64,000 nucleotides of DNA from the NCBI GenBank assembly GCA_010015805.1, contig ML978138.1:1-64000 (forward strand), written 5' to 3'. The notes beneath the pieces were generated by a model. That model was not told the DNA's origin. It saw nothing but the letters and a program-made list of their open reading frames with translations, and made no database searches. The stretch is from Rhizodiscina lignyota. Lineage: Eukaryota; Ascomycota; Dothideomycetes; Aulographales; Rhizodiscinaceae. Position 1 is the stretch's first letter, and each line of letters begins with the position of its first letter. The position numbers and the translations under genes are program-made. Positions 20,272 through 30,176 of this stretch are shown in pieces.

Positions 20272-20745
20272 AGCTGTATGAAGTGGTGGCTAAAGGGCAT
20301 AGCATAATTAATGTACAAAGCAGCAACATTTAACCTCTCATCTTAGCACAGCCTCGAGCTGAATGATTGAATCCCATGCCTGCGATGCAGGCTGTGTCGA
20401 TACGCGCATCCATGGGAGTCTATTGGTGTAAGATGGAGGTTTTGCGAGAAATCCATAATGGCTACGACTCCAAATAAATAAATAAACAAAAATCTACAGT
20501 GTCTGATCGTTGCTGTTGGACGGCAATGTGCCAGCCCGAAGGATCAATCGGGTTGCCGAGGTATCCGAAGTCGAGGTCGATATCTTCGATTTTCAGCCCA
20601 TTCACTTCCGGAAAACATGAAATTGACACAGTTCCGAGCTAGTACTACATTTTAACCTCCATAGATAGGAAAGCCTCTCTTCTTCGTCTCTCCATTGTCC
20701 TGACCCTAAAGAATGAAGCTGGACAGCTACAGTCGGAGATGAACG
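20272..20745. other. Shared upstream region of HET gene and MFS permease
   Basis: A divergent intergenic region of 474 bp. It has an AAAT microsatellite-like run at about 20471-20491. No other signal was recognised. Confidence 0.5.
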
Positions 20746-22401
20746 ATGGCAGCCGCGTTTCGGACAAAGCTTCGAAAACGAATCGACTCATTTCTCAAGC
20801 CATCTACTTCCAAGATCGACTATATTCCTCTTCCACTACAGGACCAACCTACAGCCTCCGAAGGAAATCAAACGGGAGCTGAGGAGGAGAATAGAGTGCC
20901 AGTGGATCCGATTTTACGGACATCGTTGGAGCGCGCCCTCGTCAAGAAATTAGATCGGAGTTTGATGCCAGTACTCTTTTGCATGATCATATTAAAGTAC
21001 GCATAAGTCCTTCGCTCATTTTGTTTGATGTTGACGAATCGGTAGCTATCTTGATCGTAATGCCCTTCCCAATGCCCGAGTTCAAGGAATCGAAAAGGAC
21101 ATTGGGCTCAAAGGCGAAGAGTTCAACACAGCAATCTCCGCTCTATTCATTGGATACATCACACTCCAAGTGCCGTCAAATCTGTTTCTCACGCGTGTAC
21201 GGCCCAGTGTCTATCTTCCGATCTGCATGTGTCTTTGGGGCATAGTATCTGCCTCCACTGCATTCGTCGGATCCTTCCACGGACTAGCCATGACCCGCTT
21301 CTTGATTGGATTCCTTGAAGCTCCCTTCTTCCCAGGAGCATTGTTCTTGCTCTCAAGTTGGTATACTCGAGAAGAGCTTGCTACACGAACGGCAGTGCTA
21401 TTCTCGGGGAACCTTCTCTCGGGTGCATTTGGTGGCCTGGTTGGAGCGAGCGTACAGTTCGGGTTGAACAATGTGTTCGGACTCCGCTCATGGCAGTGGC
21501 TGTTTATGCTTGAAGGATCTGCTACAGTTATTTTGTCGCTAATAGCTTTCTTCGTTCTACCAGATTTTCCATCTACAACTCGCTGGCTGTCTGAACAGGA
21601 GAGGATTCTTGCCATCGAGCGCCTTCAAAAGAGCAACGGCAGCTCCGAGACAGGACAAAGATCTTTGATCGCGGGGTTTCTCATGACCATTCGAGATTAC
21701 AAGGTGTGGATCTTGTCCGCCATCATCCTGACAAAGACAACTGCTGCTGCCGTTTCATCGTTCATCCCGACCTTGGTGGCTACGTTCGAGTACGGCAAGA
21801 TCCAATCGCTCCTCATGGTTGCGCCACCTTACCTTTTTGCAACAATTGCGTCACTGGCCACCTCCATCAGTAGTGACAAGCGTGGAGAGAGATGCTATCA
21901 CCTTGCGGCCCCATTAGCGATCGGGGTGATTGGATTCATCATTGCTGCTATCACAACTGGCCTCGTGCCTCGATATGCAGCGCTTTTCCTCATACTTGGA
22001 GGGGTTTATGGGGGTTTTGATGTCGCCATTGCCTGGGTCTCGTCAACTGTGCGTACTCTCTTTGCCTGAGCAAGGCCGTATCAGTTGCTGAGTACTGACG
22101 GTTGCAGCTACCCGCACCTGCTGAGAAACGTGCAACTGCACTCGCTCTCACCAACATGGTGGGAAATACTCCCCAAATCTTCGCGCCATATCTGTATGAC
22201 AAGAGAACGGGGCCACGATATGTCCCAGCAATGACAGCAAATGCGGCGTTTCTCTTTGCTTCGATTGGATTTGCAATTCTCTTGCGGCTTTGCTTGGTAC
22301 GGGAAAATCGAAAGCTTGATGCTGGTGAGATGGCAGAAGAGGAGCCCGTGAAAGACACCGAAGGCGCGAAGCTGGTTGGAAGTTTCAGATATGTCTTATG
22401 A
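20746..22401 (+). CDS. MFS permease, Dal5/anion:cation symporter type
   Basis: Three exons: 20746-20996, 21046-22048 and 22108-22401 (introns 49 and 59 nt), 515 aa. After a hydrophilic N-terminus of about 75 residues, the first helix runs into NYLDRNALPNAR across the first splice, the signature region of allantoate/vitamin-type permeases (ACS family). Then come FNTAISALFIGYITLQVPSN, RFLIGFLEAPFFPGALFLLS and SWQWLFMLEG, all typical of that family, giving about 12 helices in total. It should import a small organic anion across the plasma membrane; the substrate cannot be told from sequence. The second intron has a GTGCGT donor. A Ure2-like GST lies 490 bp downstream on the same strand, an interesting pairing since both relatives in yeast belong to nitrogen control, though linkage alone proves nothing. 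Confidence 0.9.
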
Positions 22402-22891
22402 TAAAGCGGTCGTATATTCCGCATGAGTATAGAGAAAAGTCTTGGTTCTTACATAAACCGCACGGATTGAGGGGCTGGTGTTGCCCCGGAGGAGCGAAGC
22501 ATCTCTAACCTCCGGCAATTGATTAATCAGTGGTCCCGCAAACGCCTGCAAAGATCAGTCTTAAATGACGGCAAGTGTTCCGCGTCACAAGTTTCTGAGT
22601 AAAACGGACCATCTTCGCTTATTAACAGCTTTCAAAGTTCCTTTGGATCTGTATAGATTTTCGTCCATCGTCTGAAAGTGGATTAGCGGCATTTTCGGAT
22701 ATGTTGTGAATCTTCCTCGAATCGACTCGCTTTCTCAAGGCGCAAATCAATCTTCCGAGCTAAAATGCGAGTGCCTAGATATATGGACACCTTGAAAAGA
22801 AGTTTGTGGGCGATATTGAATACAAGTACATCACATTTACCATTCGCTCTGTTCCAATTTTCAACTCTTCCAGTTTCCAGGTGTTGCTGCC
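22402..22891. other. Intergenic region, no gene seen
   Basis: This holds the permease 3' end and the GST upstream region. Minus-strand open frames here are short and featureless. Confidence 0.5.
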
Positions 22892-23682
22892 ATGGCGCAA
22901 CCAATTAAACTCTACGTCCATGTGTTCGGGTGAGCTTGCTCAAGTATTCAAGAGAGCACAACTGACGAATACAGTCCCAACCCTTGGAAAGTAGCCATCA
23001 TCCTTGAAGAGCTTGGAGTGCGGTATGACACAATATCCATGGACTATGCGGATCTGAAGAAAGAACCCTTCGAATCGCTTAATCCAAATTGCCGTGTGCC
23101 CGCGATAGAAGATCCCAACACAGGTATTGTATTATTTGAAGTAAGCGGAGAACTATTCTTTGGAAAGGCTCCTGTTGACTCGCGACCAAGTCTGGTGCAA
23201 TCGTCGAGTATCTCGTCGAAATGTACGACAACGAGGGCTGACTCACATACACCACCTTTCCGGAGAAGTTCCAATTGAAGAGCTGGCTACACTTCCAGAT
23301 GTCAGGACAAGGCCCGTACTTTGGGCAGAGCATACACTTTCAGCGCTTCCATCCGAATAACCATGAGCCGATTCAGCTGCCAACTGCGATTGAGCGATAC
23401 AAGAACGAAGGAAAACGTGTCGTTGGCGTGATTGACAAGCACCTGAAGAAGCATGGGACGGGTTATGTCGTCGGTGATAAGTTGACGTATGCGGATCTGG
23501 CGTTCGTGCCTTGGAATGTGTTACTGTCGGATGTTATGGGGGAGGATTTTGATCCCAAGGTTGAAGCGCCGGACTTTGCAGCCTGGCACGACAATATGGC
23601 GGAGCGGCCGTCAGTGAAGAGGGCGTATAAGAAGAAACAAACGCTTGTGGATGATTTCATGAAATCGGAAAAGTCTATATAG
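22892..23682 (+). pseudogene. Ure2-like glutathione S-transferase with in-frame TGA
   Basis: Exons 22892-22929, 22975-23140 and 23191-23682 (introns 45 and 50 nt). The N-terminal thioredoxin-like half reads PNPWKVAIILEELGVRYD, LNPNCRVPAIEDPNTGIVLFE and SGAIVEYLVEMYD, the Ure2p/GTT pattern. The C-terminal helical half reads FHFQMSGQGPYFGQ-like and DKLTYADLAFVPWN motifs. All exon phases agree and the total would be about 231 residues, normal for the family, except that codon 23239-23241 is TGA, where relatives carry a basic or polar residue before LTYT. A single CGA-to-TGA transition would explain it. Either the gene is freshly inactivated, the base is an error, or the stop is read through. Ure2-type GSTs conjugate or reduce with glutathione. 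Confidence 0.75.
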
Positions 23683-24127
23683 TTTTTTCGAAGAACTCCA
23701 TCACACTCAAAAAAGTACAATCAAGTCGGATAGGAGTGACTGGGCACCAAGGTATCGTACCGTTAGTTCACAAGTGACAAAGGTGAGGTCAGCAATGAAC
23801 GAAACAGGAGAAAGGAGTCAGGTATTATGTATGTGCAATTTTCTCTGAAGATGCGTTTCCGCAGACGAAGTATTCCTTATTTCCAGCCCACCAAGCCTAC
23901 CTAGGTGCCCTACCATAGTAAAACAGATGAAAAAGAGCCCAGCGTGCATAAAGAAACAGAAATGAAATCTCAAAAGAACAAGCCACAAGAATGTAAATAC
24001 CAAATTGATGACTAACCCCGCCAACCCTATGATTTCCCTATTGAAGGAGAAGGTCCGGAACCGGGATACCACATAGTAACATAGGAAGCCCGTCATCACG
24101 CCATAGGTCTTAGGAAAGAGAAACTCC
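23683..24127. other. Convergent 3' region of GST and EFR3
   Basis: No gene assigned. A minus-strand open frame at 23818-24186 overlaps the EFR3 C-terminus in another frame and contains hydrophobic runs, but nothing supports it as real. Confidence 0.5.
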
Positions 24128-27100
24128 TCAGTATGGCGGCCTCCCCGTAACCGCATCAACCCCATACCCATACCCATCAACTTCAATCCCTTCCAACAAC
24201 GTCCTTACATCCACTCCCTGTGCAGGATACCCGGCGCCATTCATCCCGCGAAAACTCTCCCCTCTCCGAACATTACCACCACCGTCGACGATGCCTTTAC
24301 CACGAAAGCTCCGAGGTGTGCTACTGCCACGCTTAGATGCATAGAGTCCATCAGCTCCCGAGCTAGCAGATCGATTCATTGATTTCCGTGAGCCCGCGTT
24401 CGCAGCCTGTGAAGCGTGGGCAGAGACGGAGCGGCGCTTGTTGGGCTCAATGGTGACTTCCTGGCCTCTAAAGGCGATGCCCATGATTGCTTCCTGCTCG
24501 AGCGCGTCCGGAGAGCTAGTAGCTGGGCGTGAGAACCCAGCGGCACCTGTTGGCGATTCGGCAGTTTGCGGAAGCGGCGGCGCAGTAGAAGGATCAAAAT
24601 ACGACTGCGCACCGGGGTGTTGGTGTTCCGTCGCTGTTTCAGTAGCGGTGGACGTGTTCGAGTCCATGCGAGACAAAGGTGGAGCAGGTGATTCTCCAGG
24701 CGTCATGTAGACAGACGATTCTGCGTCGGTGTCTGTCATCGCGCGACCACGCTGCTCTTCTTGAAAAGAGGCAGGAAGTGGAGGAACGGGTGGGATGTAG
24801 TCGTCCTGCGCATCAGCGCCAGCAGGTTTCGCAGATCCACCGTCGTATCGATCCAGGTATGGACGAATGGTAGCTTCGCTATTGACATGGGCGTGTCCCG
24901 AGGGCGGTCGCGGCGTGGAACTACCTTCTCTAATTTCTCTTTCACGGCTTTCTTGTTCCTCTTCCTCGCTCCGATGCTCCTCCCCTGCAGCAGTGACATC
25001 CTCGGTCCCGGGCGGAACAGGCACATTGACGCTGACGGGGACTGCATAGTCGACATCGCTCGTGCTAATGTCTGCACTGACTAGACTGTCGCTTGCAGTA
25101 TCTGCGTCAGCATCACCATCTCTGCTACTGCTCCTGTCACTACTCCACTTTTGTCCGTAGCTTGAGGAACCTCGCATGCTCCACGCAGTCCGCAATGCTC
25201 CACCAGCAGCTGTTGCTCCCGCAAGGACGCGCTTGAGATCCTCGACCCTCACAGCTGAGCGCACAGAAGAGGTAGAAAGGTGGGTAGATGGTGTTGCGCC
25301 TTGGGACGTGGAACGACGCGCTGTAGGCGTCGCTGGATAATGTACGCTTCGAGGAGACGCTAGATATTCCACTCCATTTCCGCCGGGCTTGGTATTGACT
25401 GTTCCGTTGGCATTGGAGTTGCCTGGTGGGACACCCACTGTGAGATGTTTCTTGCTACGTACGGTAGGAAGGCTACCATCGCCTCCAGCGCTACCACTCA
25501 GCTTACCAGAGCCTGTGAAGGATCTTGCAGATTCTTTGGTAGTATTTGCAATGCAGCGCTCCTTTGACCAGTCGGAGAGAAGCTCCTCACGAATCTTTGG
25601 TGGGAGTTCAGGTGGGCCACGATTCGGTGATGGGGAGCGAAGTTGGGCGTTTTGCTGAAGAGATATAGACTTCATACGCCCAGTCTGGCTCAGCATTGGG
25701 ACTGAGAATGAGCGACTTGGCGATCCAGGTGGAGATGTAGGAGGTGAGTAGAGAGATAAGCTGTAACCCTGTGCAATCTTCTCCACGAGTGCTGATCGAT
25801 TGTCGAAAGGTTTGAGAGTTTCTTCAGTGACCTTCTCCTCTGATATTGTCGTTGACGATACCGCAGTGGCGCTGTCACCACCAGATGTGCCTGGTGCTCG
25901 CCCGAGAGTTGCTTGAGATTGTGGCGCTTGCGGAGGATAAAGAGGTGGCACACGAACAGATTGAAGCCACACTCCATTTTGCGTTCGGCGGCTAATCTCG
26001 TTGAGAATAGTGCGAGCGGTCGCAGATGCATCAAACTCAAAGTAGACGGCAAGAGCCCAGAAATAGCCATGAACCAGGCTGCCAACGTTGACCGTGGCGG
26101 TTGGCGTGGGAAAGGAGGGCGTTTCCCTTTGAAGACATACGACCATCGGCAGACCGCTCCGGACACTGTTAACACCGAGCTTCGCCACCAGAATGCAAAG
26201 TAATGAGTGGAGCAGGAGAATGTCTTGCTCAGACTCCGCAAACTGGTGGACATCCTCGTAGATTGCAAGATGCAACAAGTCGAGGAATGTGCTCCGTTTC
26301 GGCGCCGGTGATTTCTCGCGTTGTGATGCATTTGAAACTGCTCTCCTCGCCAAGCTGTCTCCTTTTGCAGCGCCGTTCTCCTTCTTCTGGGATGGCTTTC
26401 TCTTTGGCGTTTCGTCAGATACCTTGAGATCAGGTTTCCGAGACTCATAGCTCAACCATGTAACGAGAGCATCGTGGTACGCAAGCCTGACTTGATAGTT
26501 CGAGTCGCGGAGAAGCCACTGCGTTCCCTCCCACACGGACGTTCCAATTTGACTTCTACCCGCCGCATTAGACGATCCATCCGGAGCTCTTCCATTAGCA
26601 ACTAATATAATGGCCTTGACAGCCTGTAACGCAGCGACGCGAGCGGTATCGAACGAGAAGAAGTTGTCTGTGCCCGCCTTCTCTTGCAGACTCACGGAGC
26701 GTGCCAGTGTTTCGGCAGTTCCTGAAGGGTCCTGAATAGCGGTGATAGCTGCGGGCGGGTTGTTGAGAGGGAAGGGTCTGAGTCGCTTCATGATTGCTGT
26801 AATCATATCCGAAATCTGGTCTGTGTAATAGACATGAGTCGCGAGATTGCCGATGCACTGAAGCAGCTGATTGAGCAATTTCACTCTTTCCTCCGACGGC
26901 GTCTTGACCACTTCCATTACAACTGCTGAGCCTCCAGATCCACGATGTTGTCCAGTGGTTGCAGGCTGGTCGGCCGCTTCCTTCAGAGCTACGCTACTGT
27001 CACTCAGCAGAGCATCCGCTTGCTGGTGGTGCGGCTTGATGGCGGAATCTTCACCTCCAAGCTGGAGCAGAAGTGAGATGTGCTGCATGAGTCCAACCAG

Positions 27101-28285
27101 CACATCCATTACGCTGAGCCCGATAAAATTAATGTTTGAGCTCAGGAGCCACCCAACAACCGTTGCAAGAACGAATTGTTTCTCGAGATCGCTTTCCACG
27201 ATTGGACTGCGTACGAGAGTCTCCATCGCCGTCACAAGAATGACGTATCGATCCTGAACAGGTGCCCAGCTGCAGAGCATGGCAAAGAGATTTGTTGGCC
27301 AGCTTCCAAGACCCAGTGTGTGATATTCCTGCCTCTCGAAATGATCTTTTGGCTGTACGTGCGTACCCATGAACTTTAAGACTGCCGATGTTGCCAGGCG
27401 CAGCTGTTGACGGCTGGAGCCGGAAAAGATTCGGCGCAGTGCTTGTAGCGCAATGATGCCCACGTCCTGCTCAGCAAGCTTGTCCGCATCTGCAGTTGTT
27501 CCCAGAGCAGCGATCGGATCGGCATCACCTTCGTCGGTAGTTCTGACTGTAGATATGCTCTGCCTTCGGCGATAAGCCTGCTCCTTTTCCATCTGCTCCC
27601 GGTTGTACTCTCGTGTGACCAGGGTTTGGAGATATATCGCATCGGTAGAGTAGATATTCTCGAGCACCACCGGAACAATGAGGTTAAGCTGTCTCGCAGT
27701 CTCAGCGCTGATGGTCTCCGAGTCTGCAATTGCCTTGATAGCGTCCAATCCGACCTTCCGGAAGCGCATCGACACAGGCAGATTAACAACCCCTTTCGTC
27801 ATCTGCGGCCGGTCCTTGCTGGCAAAGTTGACGTACAGCTGCACCACCTCCTCATACTGCCGGATGTAGTCCTGGTCTGCTGCCAACATCGCTGGATCTT
27901 GAAACTTGCAGAACGTCTCCCACACCTCCTGCGTGCACTCCACCATCGTCACATCGCCGCTCTTCAGCACCGTCCTTAGCATGCGCAGCACTGCGCCCGC
28001 GAACAGCGGCAGGTCCTTTGGCGTCTTCTCGATCAGCGCGCGCACAATCTCCAGGCTGACCTGTACATTGCCAATGCGCAAGTGCCACACATCAGACACG
28101 GTGCGCTTGTCGAGGAAGTTGCCGACCTTGACGAGCTTGGAACGGCGCGTCGAGGCATAGTAGAGGAGATACGACAACTCGCTGCCATTTGGTTTTACTT
28201 GCGGCTGGCTCTTTTGATAGCGCGGGTAGCATTTGAGCACGAGGACCTGGTGCTTGGGGCGGCATGACTGGCGAACAGCGTTCAT
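24128..28285 (-). CDS. efr3: EFR3, plasma-membrane anchor of PI4-kinase
   Basis: Single exon, 1385 aa. The start MNAVRQSCRPKHQVLVLKCY is the conserved Efr3 N-terminus, with a Cys and basic patch that in the family aids membrane attachment. A long armadillo/HEAT-like helical region (about residues 30-850) holds SELSYLLYYASTRRSKL and LFAGAVLRMLRTVLKSGD. From about residue 850 the protein is disordered and Ser/Pro-rich, longer than in yeast (782 aa). Efr3 with Ypp1/TTC7 recruits the PI4-kinase Stt4 to the plasma membrane for PI4P synthesis (family knowledge). The gene is divergent in orientation from nothing nearby; its upstream side is a 0.94-kb region before the GNAT gene's 3' end. Confidence 0.93.
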   Translation of the reverse strand: MNAVRQSCRPKHQVLVLKCYPRYQKSQPQVKPNGSELSYLLYYASTRRSKLVKVGNFLDKRTVSDVWHLRIGNVQVSLEIVRALIEKTPKDLPLFAGAVLRMLRTVLKSGDVTMVECTQEVWETFCKFQDPAMLAADQDYIRQYEEVVQLYVNFASKDRPQMTKGVVNLPVSMRFRKVGLDAIKAIADSETISAETARQLNLIVPVVLENIYSTDAIYLQTLVTREYNREQMEKEQAYRRRQSISTVRTTDEGDADPIAALGTTADADKLAEQDVGIIALQALRRIFSGSSRQQLRLATSAVLKFMGTHVQPKDHFERQEYHTLGLGSWPTNLFAMLCSWAPVQDRYVILVTAMETLVRSPIVESDLEKQFVLATVVGWLLSSNINFIGLSVMDVLVGLMQHISLLLQLGGEDSAIKPHHQQADALLSDSSVALKEAADQPATTGQHRGSGGSAVVMEVVKTPSEERVKLLNQLLQCIGNLATHVYYTDQISDMITAIMKRLRPFPLNNPPAAITAIQDPSGTAETLARSVSLQEKAGTDNFFSFDTARVAALQAVKAIILVANGRAPDGSSNAAGRSQIGTSVWEGTQWLLRDSNYQVRLAYHDALVTWLSYESRKPDLKVSDETPKRKPSQKKENGAAKGDSLARRAVSNASQREKSPAPKRSTFLDLLHLAIYEDVHQFAESEQDILLLHSLLCILVAKLGVNSVRSGLPMVVCLQRETPSFPTPTATVNVGSLVHGYFWALAVYFEFDASATARTILNEISRRTQNGVWLQSVRVPPLYPPQAPQSQATLGRAPGTSGGDSATAVSSTTISEEKVTEETLKPFDNRSALVEKIAQGYSLSLYSPPTSPPGSPSRSFSVPMLSQTGRMKSISLQQNAQLRSPSPNRGPPELPPKIREELLSDWSKERCIANTTKESARSFTGSGKLSGSAGGDGSLPTVRSKKHLTVGVPPGNSNANGTVNTKPGGNGVEYLASPRSVHYPATPTARRSTSQGATPSTHLSTSSVRSAVRVEDLKRVLAGATAAGGALRTAWSMRGSSSYGQKWSSDRSSSRDGDADADTASDSLVSADISTSDVDYAVPVSVNVPVPPGTEDVTAAGEEHRSEEEEQESREREIREGSSTPRPPSGHAHVNSEATIRPYLDRYDGGSAKPAGADAQDDYIPPVPPLPASFQEEQRGRAMTDTDAESSVYMTPGESPAPPLSRMDSNTSTATETATEHQHPGAQSYFDPSTAPPLPQTAESPTGAAGFSRPATSSPDALEQEAIMGIAFRGQEVTIEPNKRRSVSAHASQAANAGSRKSMNRSASSGADGLYASKRGSSTPRSFRGKGIVDGGGNVRRGESFRGMNGAGYPAQGVDVRTLLEGIEVDGYGYGVDAVTGRPPY

Positions 28286-29222
28286 CGCGGCGTCGTCATC
28301 GGCGTAAGGGGGATGAGGCGGTCGCGGAGAGTCTGATGAAAGGGATGGAGAGGGCGAGGAAGGATGGGTTATCGGCGGTTAGAGGAGATTTTTGCTGACG
28401 ATGATGGTACGAGAAGTGAGCTGGACTCTTGTTGGGAGATTGCAGTCGGCGGCGGATGCGGAGAGCGAGGCGGATGCCTGCAGCAGCGCTGCAATGCTCG
28501 CGAGGCGCTGCAAACACGTCACGGCGATGTCGTGTAGAGCGAGAGAGCAATTGTTGCCCAAGTCGAGAGGTGAGATGAGGATAGCATCATTCGGGGGGGG
28601 TTTGGTGGAGGTGATTCACGAAACGTGGTCGCGTAATAGTCGGGTCTTGGGCTTGGGTATGGATCAGCTTAGCTTAGTGCCGCGTGCAGCGTAGCGTTGC
28701 GTAGTGCGTGTGCCATCCAGAACCAGCATTGCCAGCTCTGCTTCTGGGCGGGCCGGGATCGCTTTCTGGGTGCCGGAGGTGGGTGCAGGCGTCCCGAACA
28801 GCCAAAAGTTGGTCCCGGCGAGTGAGCGGCCACATCCGGCCGCTTGGGAGAGAGGTTCCAGGAATACGCGCATGAACGTGACGCAACTGCGCAGGGTCTC
28901 AACAAATTGCGGAGAAGCAGAGCAAAACGTGTGTTTGCCAGACTGACGATTCCAGTAGGCCACCACGTGTGCGCTTCATTCGACTCTCATCGTCACTTTC
29001 AGCCTTATCGCTTGCCTCCAGTTAAGAGTCGTTGCACGCCGCGTCCATGCCTGGCGCGATTTATTCACAACCGCGCGCAGACAATGTCGGTATCAATCGC
29101 ATTCATGCGGGGACTAGCTACTACAGCGGATCTTGATGGAATCTCGACCGATATATGCCGCATACCGCACATCCCAAGCAGCCAGAGGGATTTAGCCGGA
29201 GCTTCTCTGTTGCCAACACTAC
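28286..29222. other. EFR3 upstream region
   Basis: GC-rich around 28400-28560, with a G7 run near 28590. No coding frame with character was found. It presumably holds the EFR3 promoter and the 3' UTR of the acetyltransferase gene. Confidence 0.5.
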
Positions 29223-29890
29223 TCACGAGCCCTTCGTGTCCACCTCCAACTCCGATAGCTTGCCCAATCGCTCTCCATCCACTCTCAGACCTACCCATTC
29301 TTCCATCTCTTCCGCGCCGAGCCCTCTGTAGAACTTTAGTGCGCTCTCATTCCACCGTAGACAGCTCCACTCAAGCCTGCCTCCGTTTATTCTCTGCGTC
29401 TCCTTTGCCAGTTCCTTCAGCAAGAGGGTAGCATATCCTCTTCGTCTATACGCTGGTCTGACGAACAGATCCTCCAAGTATATTCCTGGCCGTGCTAGCC
29501 ATGTGCTGTACGTGTGGTAGAAGAGTGCCATCCCGGCCACTGAACCTTCTTTCTGGCCATCTTCTGCCGGTGCTGTGAGGATGAAGGTAGAAGCAAAGGT
29601 CTGAGGTTTCGATGAAGTGTCTGCAGTTGCATCTGCGGGTGAAGGAGCGAAAGTGAGCGTCTGGGAGAGGAGGGCCTCGGTGGCCTTTACACTGTCGAGT
29701 GCATGTTCGTATGTTGCGAGTTCGCGAATCATAGCTAGGATTTCTGGTATATCTGATCACTTGTTAGATCCAAAGACAGTCCCTAATATCAATCTCAATG
29801 CCAATGTGAACGACACTGCTCTGGGGGACTTCTGGGAAATCTCGACGTACCTCGGCGCGTCGCGAGACGAATTTGCGGTTGGTCTGCCAT
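29223..29890 (-). CDS. GNAT acetyltransferase, diamine/SSAT-like
   Basis: Two exons: 29851-29890 encodes MADQPQIRLATRR, and after a 98-nt intron (29753-29850) exon 29223-29752 continues DIPEILAMIRELATYEHA; 189 aa in total. The N-terminal IR-AT--DI--IL-MI-ELA-YE pattern is that of spermidine/spermine- or thialysine-type N-acetyltransferases. The acetyl-CoA loop is YRRRGYATLLL, preceded by LEDLFVRPAYR, and the C-terminal RWNESALKFYRGLGAE is a standard GNAT motif B. It acetylates a primary amine with acetyl-CoA; polyamines or related amino acids are the likely substrates. An insertion of about 25 residues (SPADATADTSSKPQ region) sits between the first helix and strand, as in many fungal members. 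Confidence 0.88.
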
Positions 29891-30176
29891 TGTGCTCGAG
29901 AAGTCGAATATCAGAGGATGGTCGCACCCAATATCCGAGTGTTTATATTGCTGTTCGGTGGCGTCCAAGCATGCGTCAAAGGGCGTGAAATTCTCCAGCA
30001 ACCCGAGAGAAGTAAAAATCTCGGTGAAAGATTTTTCCGATGAATAGGCTTTCCAGTTCCTGTCCTTCTCTGGTAAATGCTAATTTCGCTGATAACGCTT
30101 GCGAAATGCTCGGAAGCTAACGTTGTTGGAATTTCCATTGGGAGAGGCGCGCCATTGGTCGGACATGGAGGCTATG

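Noticed and set aside
20746-22401. Premature ends of the permease at 21006 and 22069
   Set aside because: Both apparent stops lie in introns with consensus ends; splicing restores NYLDRN and SSTLPAPAEK junctions.
23818-24186. Hydrophobic 122-codon frame over the EFR3 3' end
   Set aside because: It overlaps the EFR3 coding end in another frame and continues into 3' UTR-like sequence; the hydrophobicity follows from T-rich composition.
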